Assembly: GCF_038561965.1 (NCBI RefSeq)
Contig: NZ_CP139348.1
Span: forward strand, 248,001-312,000
Direction: 5' to 3'
Length of the DNA: 64,000 nucleotides
DNA from: Stutzerimonas stutzeri
GTDB taxonomy: Bacteria > Pseudomonadota > Gammaproteobacteria > Pseudomonadales > Pseudomonadaceae
Numbering within the stretch: the stretch's first letter is position 1; each line of letters starts with the position of its first letter. The position numbers and the translations under genes are program-made. Below the pieces are notes generated by a model that saw nothing but the letters and a program-made list of their open reading frames with translations, made no database searches and was not told the DNA's origin. Positions 16,558-23,768 of the stretch are shown here, in pieces.

Positions 16558-18153
16558 TCAGGACTTCTGTAGGCGATCGCCCAGTTCCGTCGCCAGTTTC
16601 GCGCACAACGCGTAGATCGAGAGCTGAGGGTTGGCGCCGATGCTGGTCGGGAACAGCGAGCCGTCATGTATCGACAGGTTGGCCAGCTGATGGTGCCGTC
16701 CGAGGCTGTCGGTGACCGCTCGGCGTGGGTCGTCGCCCATGGCACAGCCGCCCATTACATGGGCGCTGCCAAGGCGGGTGCGGTAAGGCGCGAGGTCTAG
16801 GCTCTCGATCAGCTCGCGGGCGGCGCGCGGTGTGCTCACGTAGCGGGCGTCGGCATGCAATGGCAACACGGCGTGGGCACCGGCAGCGAACTGGATCTCC
16901 GCCATGCTGAGAAAGGCCCGGCGGATGCCGTCCCAGGCGTAATCGGTCACGCGGTAGTCGAGCACCGGGCTACCGTCGCTGCGCAACTCGACAGTGCCCT
17001 CGGCGCTGTCCGGATGAAAGCCGTCGCGTTGCAGCGCGATCATCGCGTGGGTATGCGGCAGCGCGGCCATGCGCTGTGCATTCTCCGGGCCGAAGCCGCC
17101 GAACAGTGTCGCAGCGAGCGCCGGATGGACAGGTGGCACTTCAAGCTTGTAACCGGCTGGGCCGGCAACGCCGTCGCGCCACTGGAAGTGGTCGGAATAG
17201 ATCGATTGCGGTGCGCCCTGGAAGGCGTCGATGCGCTCGTCGAACTGCGCCGCGGAGAAGTTCGTCAGGTGCAGGAAGCTGCGCTTGCCGACGCGCTGGT
17301 GCGGGTCCGCGGCGTTCGAACGCAGCAGCAGTGCCGGCGTGTTGATGCCGCCGCCGGCGAGAATGTAATGCTTGGCGACGACGCGGATGCGGTGCCCGGT
17401 CGGTGCCACGCAGCGTTCGTCCATGCCCAGGCAATCCAGGCCGACGACCTGCTCGCCGCGGACCTGCAAGCGCTCGGCGCGGGCGAGGTAGAGCAGCTCG
17501 CCGCCGTTTTCCAGCATCGCCGGAATGCTCGTGACCAGCATCGACTGCTTGGCGTTGGTCGGGCAGCCCATGCCGCAGTAGCCGAGGTTCCAGCAGCCGC
17601 GCACATTGCGCGGGATTACTGCCCAGTGCTGGCCAAGGCTTTCGCAGCCGCGTTGCAGCACCGCATTGTTGGCATTCGGCGGTACGGCCCAGGGCGCTAT
17701 GCCGAGGCGCTGCTCCATGCGCTCGAACCAGGGTTGCAGCGCCTCGACCGAAAGCCCGCTGACGCCATGGTCGCTGGCCCAGTGCTGCAGCGTTTGCGGC
17801 GGTGTGCGAAAGCTCGAGGTCCAGTTCACCAGCGTGGTACCGCCAACGGCACGGCCCTGCAGGATGGTGATGGCGCCGTCCTTGCTCGTACGGCCGATGG
17901 CTTCCTGATAGAGCGAGCGGTAGGCGCGGGCTTCCTGCATGTCGAAGTCGCTGCTGGTGCACAGCGGGCCTTCCTCGATGAGCAGCACCTTGAAGCCTGC
18001 TGCGCTCAGCACTTCCGCGCTGGTGGCGCCGCCTGCACCGCTACCGACGATCGCAATGTCGGCTTCCAGCGTCAGGTCGCGCTCCATTCGTGAGCCGTTG
18101 TGGGTGGTCCAACCGCGGGCGAGGCCTTCGGCAAATAGATCGGCAACGGGCAC
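16558..18153 (-). CDS. laoA: GMC-family long-chain alcohol dehydrogenase
   Basis: A 531-residue flavoprotein of the glucose-methanol-choline oxidoreductase family. The FAD-binding fold is IAIVGSGAGGATSAEVLSAAG near residue 33, followed by QGRAVGGTTLVNW near 98. The C-terminal GMC part has HVMGGCAMGDDP with the active histidine region, then NLSIHDGSLFPTSIGANPQ. It matches LaoA of the LaoABCR system described in P. aeruginosa (PA0364), which oxidises long-chain alcohols from SDS and alkane breakdown to aldehydes. The identification also rests on gene order: laoA, laoB, laoC on one strand with laoR divergent. laoB starts 15 bases upstream. Confidence 0.9.
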   Translation of the reverse strand: MPVADLFAEGLARGWTTHNGSRMERDLTLEADIAIVGSGAGGATSAEVLSAAGFKVLLIEEGPLCTSSDFDMQEARAYRSLYQEAIGRTSKDGAITILQGRAVGGTTLVNWTSSFRTPPQTLQHWASDHGVSGLSVEALQPWFERMEQRLGIAPWAVPPNANNAVLQRGCESLGQHWAVIPRNVRGCWNLGYCGMGCPTNAKQSMLVTSIPAMLENGGELLYLARAERLQVRGEQVVGLDCLGMDERCVAPTGHRIRVVAKHYILAGGGINTPALLLRSNAADPHQRVGKRSFLHLTNFSAAQFDERIDAFQGAPQSIYSDHFQWRDGVAGPAGYKLEVPPVHPALAATLFGGFGPENAQRMAALPHTHAMIALQRDGFHPDSAEGTVELRSDGSPVLDYRVTDYAWDGIRRAFLSMAEIQFAAGAHAVLPLHADARYVSTPRAARELIESLDLAPYRTRLGSAHVMGGCAMGDDPRRAVTDSLGRHHQLANLSIHDGSLFPTSIGANPQLSIYALCAKLATELGDRLQKS

Positions 18154-18168
18154 GCAGGCCTCCTTTGG

Positions 18169-18699
18169 TCAGACCTTGGGCGGTCCGGGATAACCGCAGT
18201 GCGCCCAAGAGGCGGGGCTGGCGTACCAGGCCATGAGGATCATCTGTAGCAACGAGGCGTGGCCCTGGCGCAGCAGGGTCAGCGAACTGTTTTGCCAGCG
18301 CAGCAGGAAGGCCTGCAGTTCGTCATCGGACGCCGCATCCCAGTTGCCCCAGATGCCGGTCAAAGGACCACGGGTCAACGGCAGGCTGAGCACGTCGAAC
18401 AGCTGTTGCACCTGTTCTGCCAAGGCTGGCGAAAGGTGTCGCAGGCCCTGGTCAAGGCTGATCAGAGTGGCCTGTACGGCTTGCGGCATGGCATCAGCGG
18501 ATACCGACCCGGTCAACAGCAGCGGCGTCAGGCGGGTCAGCAGCGGCAAATCGCTGTCGCGCAGCATGACGAAGCCATTTGCCGGGCCGTCGGCAGCGGC
18601 ACTCAGTGTTCGGCTGAGTAGGCCGCCACCTGCCAACAGCGCGCCGCCGAGCAGGCCGATCTTGAGCAGTTGGCGGCGGTGCATCGAGGGCTCGCTCAT
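18169..18699 (-). CDS. laoB: Twin-arginine exported partner of the GMC dehydrogenase
   Basis: A 176-residue protein with a Tat-like N-terminus: MHRRQLLKIGLLGGALLAGGG puts the arginine pair at residues 8-9 before a hydrophobic stretch. The remainder is helical, without cofactor motifs. Its position between laoA and laoC matches PA0365/LaoB, which is needed with LaoA for long-chain alcohol oxidation. It may help export or membrane attachment of LaoA, like the small subunits of other GMC dehydrogenases; this is inferred. The ATG at 18699 (MSEPSM) is chosen because it leaves the Tat signal at the N-terminus. Confidence 0.8.
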   Translation of the reverse strand: MSEPSMHRRQLLKIGLLGGALLAGGGLLSRTLSAAADGPANGFVMLRDSDLPLLTRLTPLLLTGSVSADAMPQAVQATLISLDQGLRHLSPALAEQVQQLFDVLSLPLTRGPLTGIWGNWDAASDDELQAFLLRWQNSSLTLLRQGHASLLQMILMAWYASPASWAHCGYPGPPKV

Positions 18700-18710
18700 C
18701 GCGGTCCGCT

Positions 18711-20123
18711 TCAGCGTATGAACAGAGCGTAGATCAGCCTCTGCCACCACTTGCCATAGGGTGGGTAGATCAGCCGGGCGGCGTTGAAGCGCTGTTTGAC
18801 GAACACGCCCTTGGCCTTGCTGAAGGTGAGGAAGCCCTCGTGGCCGTGGTACTGCCCCATGCCGGAGGGGCCGATGCCGCCGAACGGCAGATCGTCCTGG
18901 GCGACGTGCAACAGGGTGTCATTCAGGCAAACGCCGCCGGAGTGGGTCTGTTCCAGCACCCGTTGCTGTTCGCCGCGGTCGTAGCCGAAGTAGTACAGCG
19001 CCAGCGGTCGCGGCCGTGCGTTGACGTAGGCCAGCGCTTCATCCAGATCGCCGTAGGGCACGATCGGCAACAGTGGGCCGAAGACCTCCTCCTGCATCAC
19101 CCGCATCTGCTCGTTCACCTCCAGCAACAGGCAGTGCGGCATGCGCCGCTGCTGCGCCTGGGCGAATAGCGGCAGGATTCTCGCGCCTTTGGCCTCGGCA
19201 TCGTCCAGATAGTCTTGCAGTCGCGCCAGCTGACGGGCATTGATGATCGCGGTGTAGTCGGGATTATCGCTAAGCGTCGGATACAGGCGCTGCACGGCGT
19301 CGCGGTAGGCTGAAACGAAGCCATCGATGCGGTCATGCGGAACCAGTACGTAGTCCGGTGCAACGCAGGTTTGCCCGGCATTCATGCATTTGCCGAAGGC
19401 AATGCGTTCGGCCGCATCGGCGAGTGGCACGCCGGACGAGACGATGGCTGGCGACTTGCCGCCGAGTTCGAGGGTCACCGGCGTGAGGTTCTCAGCGGCT
19501 GCGCGCATCACATCGCGGCCGATCGGGGTCGCGCCGGTGAACAGCAGGTGATCGAACGGCAGCCGGGCAAAGGCGCGCCCCACTTCTACGTCACCCAGCA
19601 CTACCGCCACCTGGTTGTCGGGGAATATCTGTGCCAGCAGCGTCTTGAGCAGCTGGCCGGTAGCGGGCGTCGACTCGCTCATCTTCAGCATCACCCGATT
19701 GCCTGCCGCCAGTGCGCCGATCAGCGGTCCGATGGCCAGGTAGAGCGGGTAGTTCCACGGCACGATGATGCCGACCACACCCAGCGGCTGATAGATCACC
19801 CTTGCGCTGGCCGGCTGGAAGGCCAGACCGACACGTCGGCGTGAGGGTTTCATCCAGCGGCGCAGGTAACGGCAGGCGTACCGGATGCCATGCAGGCTGG
19901 GCATGATTTCCGCCAGCAGCGTCTCGTCGGCCGAACGATGACCAAAATCCGCCGCGATCGCCTCGATCAGCGCCGGCTGGTTGCTGGCGAGCACATCGCG
20001 CAGGGCGTCCAGCCAGCGCAGGCGGTCTTCCTCCAGCGGCATCGGCGCGGCATTGAACGCTACGCGCTGGCTTGCGAACACGTACTCCAGAGCGGCGAGC
20101 GCTTGTGGTGTGTCGGCAGACAT
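18711..20123 (-). CDS. laoC: Long-chain / coniferyl-type aldehyde dehydrogenase
   Basis: A 470-residue NAD(P)-dependent aldehyde dehydrogenase. Catalytic elements are VTLELGGKSPAIV (general-base Glu, about residue 220) and NAGQTCVAPDYVLV (nucleophile Cys, about residue 254), with the EVFGPLLPIV motif near 345. The C-terminus is hydrophobic and basic (KWWQRLIYALFIR), as in membrane-associated fatty aldehyde dehydrogenases. The family is usually annotated as coniferyl aldehyde dehydrogenase (CalB), but its place in the lao cluster supports oxidation of the aldehyde made by LaoA to a fatty acid. Transcription starts in the laoC-laoR intergenic region. Confidence 0.92.
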   Translation of the reverse strand: MSADTPQALAALEYVFASQRVAFNAAPMPLEEDRLRWLDALRDVLASNQPALIEAIAADFGHRSADETLLAEIMPSLHGIRYACRYLRRWMKPSRRRVGLAFQPASARVIYQPLGVVGIIVPWNYPLYLAIGPLIGALAAGNRVMLKMSESTPATGQLLKTLLAQIFPDNQVAVVLGDVEVGRAFARLPFDHLLFTGATPIGRDVMRAAAENLTPVTLELGGKSPAIVSSGVPLADAAERIAFGKCMNAGQTCVAPDYVLVPHDRIDGFVSAYRDAVQRLYPTLSDNPDYTAIINARQLARLQDYLDDAEAKGARILPLFAQAQQRRMPHCLLLEVNEQMRVMQEEVFGPLLPIVPYGDLDEALAYVNARPRPLALYYFGYDRGEQQRVLEQTHSGGVCLNDTLLHVAQDDLPFGGIGPSGMGQYHGHEGFLTFSKAKGVFVKQRFNAARLIYPPYGKWWQRLIYALFIR

Positions 20124-20157
20124 GTGGACTCCTGGCGGTGATGTGCTGGAGGATTTC

Positions 20158-20173
20158 TAGAGTAAATACTCTA
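20158..20173. promoter_or_regulatory. Perfect palindrome, candidate LaoR operator
   Basis: The 16-base sequence TAGAGTAAATACTCTA is exactly self-complementary, with 7-bp arms and an AA/TT centre. It lies 35 bases before the laoC start and 82 bases before laoR, in an AT-rich patch. Position and symmetry suit a TetR-family dimer repressing both directions. Confidence 0.75.
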
Positions 20174-20254
20174 AAGTGTCAACGAGACGTGCTTGCCTGC
20201 CAGCTGGCGTGTACCGTTGCTTCCTTCGCTTCGCCGCCGAGAACCCGCCGCCCC

Positions 20255-20923
20255 ATGGCACCCCGAACCAAGACCCGTGACCGCATCATCGAAGCCAGCC
20301 TGGCGCTGTTCAATGCTCAGGGCGAGCGCAACGTCACGACCAACCACATCGCCGCTCACCTCGGCATCTCGCCGGGCAACCTCTACTACCACTTCGCCAA
20401 CAAGCAGGCGATCGTCGCCGAGCTGTTCGGACAGTACGAGGCGCGTGTCGACCAGTTCCTGCGATTGCCGCCGGCGCGGGAGGTGCAAGTCCAGGACAAG
20501 GCGCTTTACCTCGAAGCCTTACTCGATGCGATGTGGGACTACCGGTTTTTGCATCGTGATCTGGAAGGCTTGCTGGATGCCGACCCCGAGTTCGCGGTGC
20601 GTTATCAGGCGTTCGCCACTCGCTGTCTGCAGCACGCCCAGACGATTTACCAGGGCTTCGCCACGGCCGGCATATTGCTGGCTGACGAAATGGAGATCGA
20701 CGCGTTAGCACTCAACGCCTGGATCGTGCTCACCTCGTGGGTACGTTTTCTCGGCACAGCCGGTACGGGTGCAGGTTCGGGCCAGCTGGATCGACTGCAT
20801 CTGCGGCGTGGCATCTATCAGGTTCTGGCTCTGGAAAATGGCCTGGTTGCTGCTGGCGCGGTTGAGGCGGTGCGTGCCTTGCAGCAGCAGTACTTCGTTC
20901 CCAGCGAGCAGATACTGCCGTGA
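20255..20923 (+). CDS. laoR: TetR-family repressor of the lao genes
   Basis: A 222-residue regulator. Residues 3-50 form the TetR helix-turn-helix domain: TRDRIIEASLALFNAQGERNV then IAAHLGISPGNLYYHFANKQAIV, the recognition helix with the YYHF signature. The larger C-terminal ligand pocket is less conserved, as usual. It is divergent from laoABC like PA0367/LaoR, and the shared region holds a perfect palindrome. The probable inducer is a long-chain alcohol, aldehyde or acyl derivative (inference). The ATG at 20255 (MAPRTKTR) is the proper start; upstream in-frame codons run into laoC. Confidence 0.92.
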   Translation: MAPRTKTRDRIIEASLALFNAQGERNVTTNHIAAHLGISPGNLYYHFANKQAIVAELFGQYEARVDQFLRLPPAREVQVQDKALYLEALLDAMWDYRFLHRDLEGLLDADPEFAVRYQAFATRCLQHAQTIYQGFATAGILLADEMEIDALALNAWIVLTSWVRFLGTAGTGAGSGQLDRLHLRRGIYQVLALENGLVAAGAVEAVRALQQQYFVPSEQILP

Positions 20924-21043
20924 AGGCATGCGGTGTTAGTCGGGTGGAATAAATCCAGTCTTCACTGACAAAGACCGGCGAGCAGCCCCAGAAACAAACT
21001 ACAATGATGGCAATTCAATATCGTCATTGGGCTGTCGAACATC
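20924..21043 (+). promoter_or_regulatory. Leader of the putative polysaccharide operon
   Basis: The 120-base gap before the four-gene operon is AT-richer than its surroundings. It holds a TACAAT that could be a -10 box at about 20999-21004, without a clear -35, and a 6-bp inverted repeat CAATGA / TCATTG (21002-21007 and 21024-21029) that overlaps it. No strong ribosome-binding site precedes the first gene. Confidence 0.35.
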
Positions 21044-22438
21044 ATGCCGTCATCAATGCCGCGTGTTGGCGTTCTAGGTGTTTCATCGTTGCCGTTGTCC
21101 GGCGTTGACGTCGAGCGGCACGCCGACCTCCTTTCGTTCCAGGGAGAGGCCACCTATGACGTGGTTCTGCTTGATCTTCCGGGCGCCCGAGCCGGCGAGG
21201 CGCTGCGCAGCCTGCGGATGGACAAGCGCTATCGATTCAGCCTGATCTATTGCTGCCAAGACCTGGACTCCTGGTGCACCGCTTTGGGCGATGGCGCGCC
21301 GCCGCCGGATCTCAGCGCCGTGGTACCGCTGTGGCGGCTATGGTGCGAGCGCTTCGGTTTGTTCAATCGCGGCAGTGCGCCGGAGCGCTTCGAGGCGCGG
21401 GTGCTGGCCTGGCTCTGGCTACGGCCTCACGGCGGCGTGCTGGCGGTGCGTGATGCGAGTGTTGCCCAGCACTACCGTTATCCGCTGCTCGAAGCGCTGG
21501 AAGATGACGAGACGCCCAATGTGTTCGCCTGGCTGCAGTTGATGACGCAGCAGGGATGGCTTGAAGAAGCCGAGCTGCTCGACCGTGTTCGACTGTGTGT
21601 CAGCTGCGGTTCGGGGCGCCTGAACTACGTCGACGTCTGCCCGGAATGCCAGACACTGGAGATTGCACGGCAGCCCTCGTTGCATTGCTTCACCTGCGGC
21701 CATGTCGGGCCTCAGGAGCATTTTCTCAAGGATGGCCTGCTGCTGTGTCCGAACTGTCTCAGTCGTTTGCGCCATATCGGCAGTGATTACGACAGGCCGC
21801 TGGAGAACTACCGCTGCCGCAGTTGCCATGCGTTTTTCGTCGATGCCGAAGTAGAGGCGCGCTGCCTGGATTGTGGGCACGGCCATGCTCCCGACAAGCT
21901 AAGGGTCCGCGAGGTGCGCAACTATCGCCTGGCCGAGGCCGGTCGCTTACGTTGCCGTCAGGGCTACAGTGCCAGCGCCATCGAGACCGACCAGTTTGGC
22001 CAGCTCAACTTGCTGACACAGAAAACCTTCCACGAGCTGCTCAACTGGCAGTTGCAGATGGTTCGACGCTACAAGAAACCTGGCTTTTCCTTGCTGGGGC
22101 TACGTTTCGTCAACCTGGCAGCGACCATCAACGAGCTCGGCGAACTGCGTGGTCACGCATTGGTGGATAGCCTGGTGGAGCGGCTTCAGGAAGCCGTACG
22201 CGACACCGATCGCTGCTGCCGGGTTAGCGAAGAAATCCTCTGGATCATGATGCCGCACACCGAGGCGGAGGGCCTGGCGGTGGTGCGTAAGCGGCTCGCG
22301 CAGGGCGCCGAACAGCTGGCCAGTGGGCAAATCGGTCGGCTGCAGCTGCGTCAAGCGGGCTTCACGGCTCCGGCCGATCTGCTTGAACATGAGGACGCCG
22401 CCTTGCTGCTGGCCCGACTCAACGGGGAGTTGGGCTGA
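21044..22438 (+). CDS. TackOD1-like zinc-ribbon protein with degenerate GGDEF domain
   Basis: A 464-residue protein, first gene of a four-gene operon. Residues 1-110 look like a pseudo-receiver (YDVVLLDLPGARAGEALRSL). Residues 180-280 carry six CxxC pairs (185, 199, 215, 235, 258, 274), which would form three zinc ribbons. With HCFTCGHVG and LRHIGSDYDRPLENY this resembles the Thaumarchaeal output domain TackOD1, recalled from family descriptions. Residues 320-460 have a GGDEF-like fold, but the signature is SEEI (395-398), so cyclase activity is unlikely. No membrane segment is seen. It is likely a cytoplasmic regulator or scaffold for the synthase encoded next, whose start lies one base after this stop. 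Confidence 0.75.
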   Translation: MPSSMPRVGVLGVSSLPLSGVDVERHADLLSFQGEATYDVVLLDLPGARAGEALRSLRMDKRYRFSLIYCCQDLDSWCTALGDGAPPPDLSAVVPLWRLWCERFGLFNRGSAPERFEARVLAWLWLRPHGGVLAVRDASVAQHYRYPLLEALEDDETPNVFAWLQLMTQQGWLEEAELLDRVRLCVSCGSGRLNYVDVCPECQTLEIARQPSLHCFTCGHVGPQEHFLKDGLLLCPNCLSRLRHIGSDYDRPLENYRCRSCHAFFVDAEVEARCLDCGHGHAPDKLRVREVRNYRLAEAGRLRCRQGYSASAIETDQFGQLNLLTQKTFHELLNWQLQMVRRYKKPGFSLLGLRFVNLAATINELGELRGHALVDSLVERLQEAVRDTDRCCRVSEEILWIMMPHTEAEGLAVVRKRLAQGAEQLASGQIGRLQLRQAGFTAPADLLEHEDAALLLARLNGELG

Positions 22439-22439
22439 C

Positions 22440-23768
22440 ATGGACGCCTTCTGGCTGCAATGGCTGGGCATTCTCGGGGAAATCGATAAACCCGACGGGT
22501 TGGGCTATCTGCTGGTAATGCTGTTTCCGGCGTTCCTGTTGTTGGAGGTGCCGCTCAACCTGGTCATTTTGCTTGGCGTATTGCGCTGGTTCGTGCGCAA
22601 GCCATTCGAGCTGCCGGAGGGCAACAGCTATCGGCCCCGTGTCTCCTGCATCATCACCTGTTACAGCGAGGGCCGCGACGTACAAACCACGCTGCTCAGT
22701 CTGTGCGAACAGACCTACCGCGGCGAAATCGAGATGATTCCGGTGATCGACGGCGCGGCGGTCAACCACTCAACGATGCAGGCCGTACGCGACTTCCGCG
22801 TTAACGCACGGTTGTATCCGCACCGATTTCTGCGACCGATCGCCAAGTGGCAGCGCGGGGGACGGGTGTCCTCGCTCAATGCAGGGCTCGAATACAGCAC
22901 CGGTGAGATCGTCATGGCGCTGGACGGCGATACCTCCTTCGACAACGACATGGTGGTCAACGTGGTGCGGCACTTCCAGGATCCGCAGGTGCCAGCCGTG
23001 GCGGGCAGCCTGCGGGTGCGCAACACGCGTGCATCGCTCACCACCGCGATGCAGGCGCTGGAATACCTGCTGTCGATTCAGATGGCGAAAATCGGGCTTA
23101 GCGAGTGGAACGTGGTGAACAACGTCTCCGGCGCGTTTGGGGCCTTCCGGCGCAGCTTTCTGGAAAAAATAGGAGGCTGGGATACGCACACTGCTGAAGA
23201 CCTCGACCTCACGCTGCGAATCAAAAACTACTTCGGCCGCGAGCCGTTGCGCATTCCATTCGAGCCCTGCGCAATCGGGCATACCGACGCGCCAGCGACC
23301 TTCCGCCAGTTCCTCATGCAGCGCCTGCGCTGGGATGGCGACCTGTTCTTCCTTTACGTACGCAAGCACCGCCACAGCTTCACGCCAAGATTGCTCGGCT
23401 GGCGGAACTTCATCGTGGTGCTGGTGAGTGGCTTCTTCTTCCAGCTGGTGCTGCCTTTCATCATCTTCGGCTACTTCCTGGTGGGCCTCTACACGCTGAG
23501 TTTTTCGACCTTTCTGGTGCTCGCGCTACTGGTCTACCTGGTTTACCTGGCCAATACGTTGCTGGCCTACGTCGTTCTGCTGGCAATGGTGTCCGAGCGG
23601 CCGATGAAGGATCTGTGGCTGTGCTGGGCGGTGCCGCTGTTTCCGCTGTTCATGTTCGTCATGCGTTGCTGGAGCGCGGTCGCCATCCTCAACGAGATGC
23701 TGCGGCGCGGGCACGAAGAAACTGCCATGGCACCCTGGTGGGTGCTGCGCAAGGCGAAGAGGTTCTGA
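22440..23768 (+). CDS. Processive GT2 glycosyltransferase (polysaccharide synthase-like)
   Basis: A 442-residue inner-membrane synthase. One membrane region lies at residues 21-50 and three or four at 320-415, around a cytosolic GT-A domain. The processive GT2 motifs are present: D103/D104 region IPVIDG, DGD at 162-164, TAED at 251-254 (catalytic Asp) and QRLRW at 294-298. This is the layout of cellulose, hyaluronan, poly-GlcNAc and Alg8-type synthases. The sugar cannot be deduced. There is no PilZ domain. The stop overlaps the next start as TGATG, so synthase and exporter are translationally coupled. Confidence 0.9.
   Translation: MDAFWLQWLGILGEIDKPDGLGYLLVMLFPAFLLLEVPLNLVILLGVLRWFVRKPFELPEGNSYRPRVSCIITCYSEGRDVQTTLLSLCEQTYRGEIEMIPVIDGAAVNHSTMQAVRDFRVNARLYPHRFLRPIAKWQRGGRVSSLNAGLEYSTGEIVMALDGDTSFDNDMVVNVVRHFQDPQVPAVAGSLRVRNTRASLTTAMQALEYLLSIQMAKIGLSEWNVVNNVSGAFGAFRRSFLEKIGGWDTHTAEDLDLTLRIKNYFGREPLRIPFEPCAIGHTDAPATFRQFLMQRLRWDGDLFFLYVRKHRHSFTPRLLGWRNFIVVLVSGFFFQLVLPFIIFGYFLVGLYTLSFSTFLVLALLVYLVYLANTLLAYVVLLAMVSERPMKDLWLCWAVPLFPLFMFVMRCWSAVAILNEMLRRGHEETAMAPWWVLRKAKRF

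Noticed and set aside
21044..22438. Active diguanylate cyclase call for the first gene of the glycan operon
   Set aside because: The signature position reads SEEI rather than GGDEF/GGEEF and lacks the glycines needed for GTP binding.
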